From assembly GCA_019308525.1 (NCBI GenBank), contig JAFDIC010000091.1:1-11684 (forward strand): a DNA stretch of 11,684 nucleotides, given 5' to 3'. The notes under the pieces were generated by a model that was not told where the DNA came from, ran no database searches, and worked only from the letters and a program-made list of their open reading frames with translations. A program made the position numbers and the translations under genes. The DNA is from Deltaproteobacteria bacterium (lineage in GTDB: Bacteria; Desulfobacterota; DSM-4660; Desulfatiglandales; HGW-15). How positions within the stretch are numbered: position 1 is the stretch's first letter; every line of letters starts with the position of its first letter. This document shows, piece by piece, positions 8,001 to 11,684 of this stretch.

Positions 8001-8654
8001 GAAACGCCTTGCCTTCGAGGCCTGGTACTTAAGGGACCTCATCTGTCTCTCAATCTCCCCCAGTATGTCCTCTACTCTGACGAGGTTCCCTTTGGTGAGC
8101 TCTATTTTCCTTCTGGATTCCTCGACCTTCTTCTTGTACTTGGTTATTCCCGCGGCCTCTTCCAGCATGGCCCTGGTTTCTTCGGGTTTCTGCTCCACTA
8201 TTGAAGTGATCATCCCTTGACTGATAATGGAATAGGCCCTGTTACCCAGGCCCGTGTCCATGAATATCTCCTGGATATCCTTGAGCCTACAGGGAACGTT
8301 GTTGATGAGATATTCGCTCTCACCGGACCTGTAAAGCCGCCTGGTTATGCAAAGCTCGCTATAGTTTGCGAATTGCCTCGGAAAGGAGCCGTCACCGTTC
8401 TCAAACACCAGGGATACCTCGGCCATGCCCATTGGCTTGTGTCTGTCAGCACCATTGAATATCACATCTTCCATGCTGCGGCCCCGCAGGGACTTGGCGC
8501 TTTGCTCGCCCATGGCCCACCTGACCGCGTCCACCATGTTGCTCTTGCCGCAACCATTGGGACCGACTATCGCGCTTATGCCCGTGGGGAGAGAAATCTC
8601 CAGCCTATCCATAAAAGACTTGAAACCCATCATGGAAATCTTCTTTATCTTCAT
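5091..8654 (-). CDS. smc: Chromosome segregation protein SMC
   Basis: The product is 1187 aa, a normal length for bacterial SMC. It is the ATPase arm of the Smc-ScpA-ScpB condensin that loads on DNA and extrudes loops to organise and segregate the chromosome. The N-terminal head has Walker A GPNGCGKS (31-38). Two long heptad-rich coiled coils flank a hinge at about 525-665 (HGLVADLIDVEPRYEQAVEG and following). The C-terminal head carries signature LSGGEKALVAMALLF (from 1092), Walker B FCVLDEVDAPLD (about 1116-1127) and the H-loop LVTHNKRSME. The frame is uninterrupted. ATG 8654 is preceded by AAGGGG at suitable spacing. No scpA or scpB is in the window; ftsY follows 180 bp downstream. A small insertion-like element sits just upstream in the leader region. 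Confidence 0.98.
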   Translation of the reverse strand: MKIKKISMMGFKSFMDRLEISLPTGISAIVGPNGCGKSNMVDAVRWAMGEQSAKSLRGRSMEDVIFNGADRHKPMGMAEVSLVFENGDGSFPRQFANYSELCITRRLYRSGESEYLINNVPCRLKDIQEIFMDTGLGNRAYSIISQGMITSIVEQKPEETRAMLEEAAGITKYKKKVEESRRKIELTKGNLVRVEDILGEIERQMRSLKYQASKARRFKKLSKEIRRLELVLNANTYRELREESVSRERSTQDLVQEEVSKSTEFSRIQARIQSMGLELEEKDDEISRLREAYLKVKEKVNKMESLLDTMEGEKRMQTELRSRLEKEKEELGRRVKDLQREKDVIRDRIEQLRQTSADLQGEIEIAKKRIQGRHEHLVKVKEEYEDAKERLNRDKSRQMSLSQESGYLSKKIGEITDAYSRLEKEKEETAEKIKKIMRISETKAQVREALGKRLDEIEGDYSGEQQKMAELESLKKDLESELREAEAAQNALETRLGSLRSLIENFEGYKVGVRTIMKANDLDARKEGRIHGLVADLIDVEPRYEQAVEGLLADRLQYIIVETQSDGKEAVQYLKDRAKGRSSFIPLKEIKGVETQGNERELPLLRDLVTVPEAYKPVLDLLLGNAVFVDDLDQALALWKDNGRGYCLVTPQGDIVDEKGVITGGKTASSTQGLLARKREMQDLEAKIVAGRERLTDTREKLHGVQEEIEQRKKSLDELTEEKWRCQEEINDLDKVMFRLAHELEQLESLSQKISREMEQREKDHRVHEQDLERIRSELQSCSESMAQKQRYVLDRELELKECQEEYEKIREEVASLKMDHSLSQEEERGLRREVQRIDEFTEEALGSLKRIEEDIGKAERHYKDIEDRQESLREELRVLLGVMEQAEGRVKIAEHHRNRFQNAMKEEERRVDGLRRELEELKERIHRARMQHSEIGFKMRSLEDLVRDKYAADLKDIYQEYLEENFSPVEAKERLEREREKRDRLGEVNLTAIQEHEALEERYKFIHEQREDLLKSIESLNQAIRKINRTSLERFRKTFAEVDQKLKEVFPILFKGGTAGLKLLDETRPLESGVLVEVQPPGKKLSHMGLLSGGEKALVAMALLFAIYLVKPSPFCVLDEVDAPLDEANIDRFNNLLNEIKKSSQVILVTHNKRSMEIVDRLYGVTMEKKGISKLVSVDLEGIRKN

Positions 8655-8689
8655 GAAATACCCCTTACCAGCTGTTCATGATGGAAGGC

Positions 8690-8697
8690 CTAGCTTG
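8690..8697. repeat. Left target-site duplication CTAGCTTG
   Basis: This is an exact 8-bp copy of 8899-8906, immediately outside the left end of the MITE-like element. Confidence 0.7.
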
Positions 8698-8759
8698 TTT
8701 CCATCCATAAATGGCCCTTCTTCACAATCTCTGCGTCAATCTGCGGAATTATTTGCCTG

Positions 8760-8782
8760 CCTGTGCGTGACACGCAGACAGG
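8760..8782. repeat. Bulged palindrome inside the MITE-like element
   Basis: CCTGT-GCGTG (8760-8769) pairs with CACGC and ACAGG (8771-8775 and 8778-8782) with a 2-nt bulge. The tip would open to a small loop. GC-rich palindromes of this kind are common cores of dispersed bacterial repeats. Confidence 0.5.
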
Positions 8783-8785
8783 TGC

Positions 8786-8803
8786 GGCATACTACAGTAT
8801 GCC
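8786..8803. repeat. Perfect 7-bp hairpin inside the MITE-like element
   Basis: GGCATAC (8786-8792) and GTATGCC (8797-8803) pair perfectly around a TACA loop. No T-run follows on either strand, so it is not an intrinsic terminator. If smc is transcribed from upstream of the element, this hairpin lies in its mRNA leader. Confidence 0.55.
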
Positions 8804-8898
8804 TCCGCGGAATTCCTTGATTTCCTTGATCTTATAAGAAACTGCCCATTTCTGGATTGGAAACTGCCTAGCGCCCAAGATTGATTTATGGATGGGCA

Positions 8899-8906
8899 CT
8901 AGCTTG
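8899..8906. repeat. Right target-site duplication CTAGCTTG
   Basis: This is an exact 8-bp copy of 8690-8697, immediately outside the right end of the MITE-like element. Collapsing one copy and the element would restore an intergenic region of about 216 bp between smc and the LysM gene. Confidence 0.7.
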
Positions 8907-8910
8907 CTGA

Positions 8911-8939
8911 TTAATAACAAATTTTGCTATATTTGTAAA
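8911..8939 (-). promoter_or_regulatory. Candidate smc promoter outside the element
   Basis: The minus strand has TTTACA (8939-8934), a 17-bp spacer and TATTAA (8916-8911), within AT-rich DNA. If used, transcription would start inside or at the edge of the MITE-like element and yield a leader of about 240-250 nt including both hairpins. The match is moderate, and AT-rich DNA gives many such matches. Confidence 0.3.
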
Positions 8940-9017
8940 GAGCAAATACTAGATACTGTGTATATTTGGTAATTATCACCCATATATAGGAAAGCTTCAG
9001 GAACTGCCAGAAAAATA

Positions 9018-9047
9018 TTGACACTATTTATGTTATTTATCTAGAAT
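9018..9047 (+). promoter_or_regulatory. Sigma70-type promoter of the LysM/radical SAM operon
   Basis: A perfect -35 TTGACA (9018-9023), an 18-bp spacer and -10 TAGAAT (9042-9047, 5 of 6 consensus bases) lie just before the LysM gene. The start of transcription would be near 9054, leaving a leader of about 25 nt. Upstream DNA is strongly AT-rich and could act as an UP element. Confidence 0.6.
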
Positions 9048-9079
9048 AAATACAATTATTAGCTAAATTTAAGAAAAAT

Positions 9080-10837
9080 ATGAAATCTTGTGAAAAAAAA
9101 CAACATTTTCTTCTTATCATCACTTTAGTCCTGGTTCTCTTTTCAGTCACCCCGTTAGTGGCCCAAGAAGCTGGTCCTGTTCAGTCTAAGGAAGATACCT
9201 ATTCCATCTCCCTGGTAAAGACGGAAGAGGTGGAGAAGGAGCGGGAGGTATACCAGGTACAAGATAAGAGGGTCCTTGCAGAGACCGTGACCGTAGTCAA
9301 AGGTGAACACCTTTGGCAGATCTTCAGGGAAAGGGGCCTTCTCAAGAAGAGGGACTTCCCGGTGCTCCTCAAGATCTTGAAGAACCTCAATAAGACCCTT
9401 ACCAACCTTGATCTGATCTATCCGGGCGATAAAATAATCATCCCTCTGACCCTCATTCCTGTCACCGCCCAGGCGAAGAGATCAAAGACTTCTCCTCCCG
9501 AGAAGATCAGCCCGGAAGACCTCAAGAAAATCAAATTTGATTATTATGCGGTCAAGCCTGGAGACAGTCTGGTGAAGGTGGTAAAGAGCCGCTACAATAT
9601 CCCGCCGGACACCCTGCGCCATGAATATCTTGACCTCGTCCGGCGCCTGAACCCGACTATCGAGGACCTAGACCTGATCCATCCGGGCCAGGTGATCAGG
9701 CTGCCCATCTACTCACCGCAGATAGTGAGGATGCCCATTGCCGAGCAAAGGCCTTCAGAGGCTGAGCCTACAGCGGAGCAAAAGAGCCTGCTCACCCTGG
9801 GCCGTGAACTGGGAGAAATATTCAAACTTATGGGGGAGGAATGGGTCCAGAGCGGTGAACACTTCATACCGCTCAAATCCGGGGGACAGGTAAACCTCAA
9901 GGCCGACTCCTATCCGATCCTCAACCTCAACAACGGCAATAGGATCATCTTAGACCTCTTTCACCTGTTGCCCCAAAAGATGATAGAGCTTATAACCTCG
10001 AACTGGCAAAACTACCGGGTAGTCCAGCTTGAGGAGGGAGAAGACCTTAACACGGCGCTGGGAAAGATTTTTCCCCTGTGCGGTTATCCCAAGATCTATC
10101 CGCCGGGTCAGCCCCTTCATATCAAAGGAGAAATAGAAGTAGAGATCACCGGGGACTGGATAGTAGAGACTTCTCCTGCCGATGATAAGAAGGGGGTTAT
10201 CGACGTAATCTCCATCATCGGCAGACAGGGCTCCCCAACTCCTCGTGAAATACTTGATTACATCGAGAAGGAAGGGGTAAAGGTTATTGAATTTCCACGT
10301 CCGGAGATGGAAAAAACGGTACCATGGGCAAGGGGTGAATCATTGCAACCCGCGTTCAACAAGGCCGATTTGATCGAAAGGATCTTTCGTTTATCCGGCA
10401 GGGATTTTGCCAGGAACGTGGAAATACCGGTCTATCAGAGCCAAAAAACGAATTTCAGCCTGATCATAAAGGCGGATTTTCTTTTCCAGGATAAAGGCGT
10501 TGATCATATCATAGACCTTACCGGTCTCGATCCCCCTATCCTGTCCCTGCTAAGGGAGCACCAATTCAAAGTCATGTCCCTTTCCGACGTGGAGGACCCA
10601 ACCCTTGTTGCATCCAAGACACTCGATTTTATCGGGGTACAGGCCGAGTCCAAGGTGCACATGTTCACGGCGGCAGAGAGAACTACAGAAAAAAACATAA
10701 GGCTCAACATACCGGGAATCATCTTTAGGGGCAGCGATGGCAAGACTGTCTTTGCTACCGAGGTTAATCTCCCCGAAGAGATAGCCCTGTTCCTGAAGAG
10801 AAAGGGGTACAGCCTCCTGGGCCTTTCTTTTTCATGA
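9080..10837 (+). CDS. Secreted protein with two LysM-like modules and an unassigned C-terminal half
   Basis: The product is 585 aa. Residues 1-28 form a signal peptide: a lysine-bearing start, a hydrophobic core LLIITLVLVLFSV, then PLVAQ-like cleavage. Two LysM-like modules follow, at about 70-123 and 154-210. Each opens with a V(K)xG(E/D)xL pattern and closes with NLDLIYPGDKIIIPL or DLDLIHPGQVIRLPI. LysM binds peptidoglycan or related glycans, so a periplasmic, wall-bound protein is likely. The linker is lysine- and proline-rich. Residues about 235-585 match no domain I recognise; two stretches (about 276-362 and 448-550) look alike and may be a duplicated fold. ATG 9080 is preceded by a purine-rich AAGAAAAA but no strong ribosome binding site. 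An 8-A run lies at codons 5-7. The stop overlaps the start of the radical SAM gene by 4 nt (ATGA), indicating translational coupling. Confidence 0.85.
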   Translation: MKSCEKKQHFLLIITLVLVLFSVTPLVAQEAGPVQSKEDTYSISLVKTEEVEKEREVYQVQDKRVLAETVTVVKGEHLWQIFRERGLLKKRDFPVLLKILKNLNKTLTNLDLIYPGDKIIIPLTLIPVTAQAKRSKTSPPEKISPEDLKKIKFDYYAVKPGDSLVKVVKSRYNIPPDTLRHEYLDLVRRLNPTIEDLDLIHPGQVIRLPIYSPQIVRMPIAEQRPSEAEPTAEQKSLLTLGRELGEIFKLMGEEWVQSGEHFIPLKSGGQVNLKADSYPILNLNNGNRIILDLFHLLPQKMIELITSNWQNYRVVQLEEGEDLNTALGKIFPLCGYPKIYPPGQPLHIKGEIEVEITGDWIVETSPADDKKGVIDVISIIGRQGSPTPREILDYIEKEGVKVIEFPRPEMEKTVPWARGESLQPAFNKADLIERIFRLSGRDFARNVEIPVYQSQKTNFSLIIKADFLFQDKGVDHIIDLTGLDPPILSLLREHQFKVMSLSDVEDPTLVASKTLDFIGVQAESKVHMFTAAERTTEKNIRLNIPGIIFRGSDGKTVFATEVNLPEEIALFLKRKGYSLLGLSFS

Positions 10838-11684
10838 TGGATATTGCCCTGATCTCCACCCCGTGGCCCCTCTTTAACCGCCCTTCCATACAACTCGGCA
10901 CGCTCAAGGCCTATGTAGCCGAACAACTCCCCGAGGTAAGAGTGAGGGCTTACCATGCCTACCTCCGGGTGGCCCTGAGCCTGGGCTATGAAGTATACGC
11001 CTCGATATCCGAAAGGACGTGGCTTTCCGAATCCCCCTATGCCCTTCTCCTCTACCCCGAGATGGAAGAAAAGATCACCTCCTTCTGGCATAGACAGGCC
11101 TTGCGTGTCCCCGAGCTGAGAGGGGTAGATTTCAAAGACCTATGCATGACCATAAAAAAGATATCGGAGCAAGTCATAGGAGAGATTGCAAGAGAAAAGT
11201 TTCCGCTCGCGGGGCTTTCAATATGTTTCGGCCAACTGACAAGCGCCATTTATTTTTTGCGCCGAATCAAAGAGGAAACCCCAGGCACAAAGATCCTTGT
11301 TGGAGGATCATCCTGTGCCGGCCCAATGGGAGCAAGCCTGCTCCGCGCGATCCCCGAGATAGATTTTGTCATAGGGGGCGAAGGGGAGTTACCTGTGATT
11401 CACTTGATTAGGTGGTTGATCAGATCAGGTGGTCGTGGGGATCTGGATCCCGTCCCGGGCCTGGTCACCCGTGCCGGCAAGGATTCCGAAAGCCTTGGTT
11501 CATTCTCACAGATCACAGACCTGGACCAGATTCCCTTTCCTGACTACGACGACTATTTTGGCGTTCTGAGAAGGTCCCCCACCCGGAAGGTTTTTATCCC
11601 CAAGCTCCCTGTTGAAATCTCAAGGGGATGTTACTGGCGAGGACGGGGCTTTACTCACGGGGCTGGGGGTTGCGCCTTCTGCAA
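10834..11684 (+). CDS. Cobalamin-type radical SAM protein, RiPP-maturation (TIGR03975-like) family, N-terminal part
   Basis: 283 residues are visible and the frame is open at the right edge. The N-terminal half is a Rossmann-like, B12-binding-type domain: ALISTPWPLFNRPSIQLGTL at the start, then GLSICFGQLTSAIYF, KILVGGSSCAGPMG, IDFVIGGEGELP and IPFPDYDDYF. This matches the pattern of RiPP-maturation radical SAM C-methyltransferase-like proteins. The usual B12 DxHxxG motif is not evident. The radical SAM domain begins at EISRGCYW, with cysteines 266, 280 and 283 (CX13CX2C) as presumed ligands of the 4Fe-4S cluster; the spacing is wider than the classic CX3CX2C. By family, it would use SAM to modify a peptide or other substrate, often by methylation. 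No precursor peptide is visible here. ATG 10834 overlaps the LysM stop; ATG 10837 is in the same frame and is equally possible. Confidence 0.8.
   Translation, partial: MMDIALISTPWPLFNRPSIQLGTLKAYVAEQLPEVRVRAYHAYLRVALSLGYEVYASISERTWLSESPYALLLYPEMEEKITSFWHRQALRVPELRGVDFKDLCMTIKKISEQVIGEIAREKFPLAGLSICFGQLTSAIYFLRRIKEETPGTKILVGGSSCAGPMGASLLRAIPEIDFVIGGEGELPVIHLIRWLIRSGGRGDLDPVPGLVTRAGKDSESLGSFSQITDLDQIPFPDYDDYFGVLRRSPTRKVFIPKLPVEISRGCYWRGRGFTHGAGGCAFC

Larger units (their letters stand above)
8743..8814. repeat. Inner 8-bp direct repeat GCGGAATT flanking a 56-bp double-hairpin block
   Basis: GCGGAATT at 8743-8750 recurs exactly at 8807-8814, bracketing 56 bp that contain both hairpins. The arrangement resembles a second, nested insertion with its own target duplication, but no inverted termini are evident. 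It could equally be a structural part of the outer element. Confidence 0.4.
8698..8898. mobile_element. MITE-like element, 201 bp, with terminal inverted repeats and 8-bp target duplication
   Basis: CCATCCATAAAT at 8701-8712 is matched by its exact reverse complement at 8884-8895, and each arm lies exactly 3 bp inside an 8-bp direct repeat, CTAGCTTG, at 8690-8697 and 8899-8906. This is the classic layout of a non-autonomous transposon: target-site duplication, inverted termini, no ORF. The two ends agree at 13 of 15 positions when read inward. The interior holds two hairpins, an internal 8-bp direct repeat and a 9-bp tandem duplication. The geometry is very unlikely by chance. An 8-bp duplication is typical of several IS families, but I cannot name the parent transposase. 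It lies 43 bp before the smc start codon. Confidence 0.75.
8655..9079. other. Divergent intergenic region between smc and the LysM gene
   Basis: This 425-bp region separates the minus-strand smc from the plus-strand LysM gene, so it must supply both promoters. It consists of a short smc-proximal leader, the 201-bp MITE-like element, and a strikingly AT-rich segment (about 8907-9079) holding the promoter candidates. I see no protein-coding gene, tRNA or terminator in it. Confidence 0.7.

Noticed and set aside
8690..8906. CRISPR-like or tRNA-like structure in the repeats upstream of smc
   Set aside because: There is no regular repeat-spacer pattern and no cloverleaf; the repeats instead fit a transposon end and target-duplication layout.
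10504..11249. Minus-strand open frames opposite the LysM and radical SAM genes
   Set aside because: The plus strand carries clear, continuous protein families here; the antisense frames have no family pattern.

Overview
The window is bacterial and gene-dense, with moderately high GC except for an AT-rich stretch at about 8900-9080. Its gene content is a GldA/F/G-type ABC operon followed by a DUF4340 protein, a smc-ftsY pair, and a LysM protein coupled to a cobalamin-type radical SAM enzyme of the RiPP-maturation family. This fits a Desulfobacterota-like (deltaproteobacterial) genome. The taxonomic guess is inference from gene content, not from a marker gene.

Layout. Everything from 1 to 8654 reads on the minus strand, so the transcription order is right to left. 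smc (8654-5091) comes first, then ftsY (4910-3951). A 323-bp gap with a good promoter follows. After it come an ABC ATPase fused in frame to the C-terminal half of an ABC-2 permease (3627-2494), a GldG-like ABC auxiliary protein (2418-301) whose frame is broken twice, and a DUF4340 protein (from 287, running off the left edge). Reading the other way from the intergenic region at 8655-9079 are a secreted two-LysM protein (9080-10837) and, overlapping its stop by 4 nt, a radical SAM protein that runs off the right edge.

How the genes work together. SMC compacts and segregates chromosomes. FtsY is the SRP receptor that docks ribosomes at the membrane; smc and ftsY are neighbours in many bacteria. 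The ATPase/permease, GldG-like and DUF4340 genes should together make one membrane ABC-2-type complex with a large extracytoplasmic part. As written here it is damaged or rearranged. The ATPase C-terminus and the permease N-terminus are missing at the fusion joint, and the GldG-like gene needs one base removed at one G-run and one added at another. The LysM and radical SAM genes look translationally coupled; their joint task is unknown.

The strongest unlisted structure is a 201-bp MITE-like element (8698-8898) in front of smc. It has 12-bp perfect inverted repeats placed 3 bp inside each end, an exact 8-bp direct repeat (CTAGCTTG) immediately outside both ends, and two hairpins inside. It carries no ORF and sits 43 bp upstream of the smc start codon.
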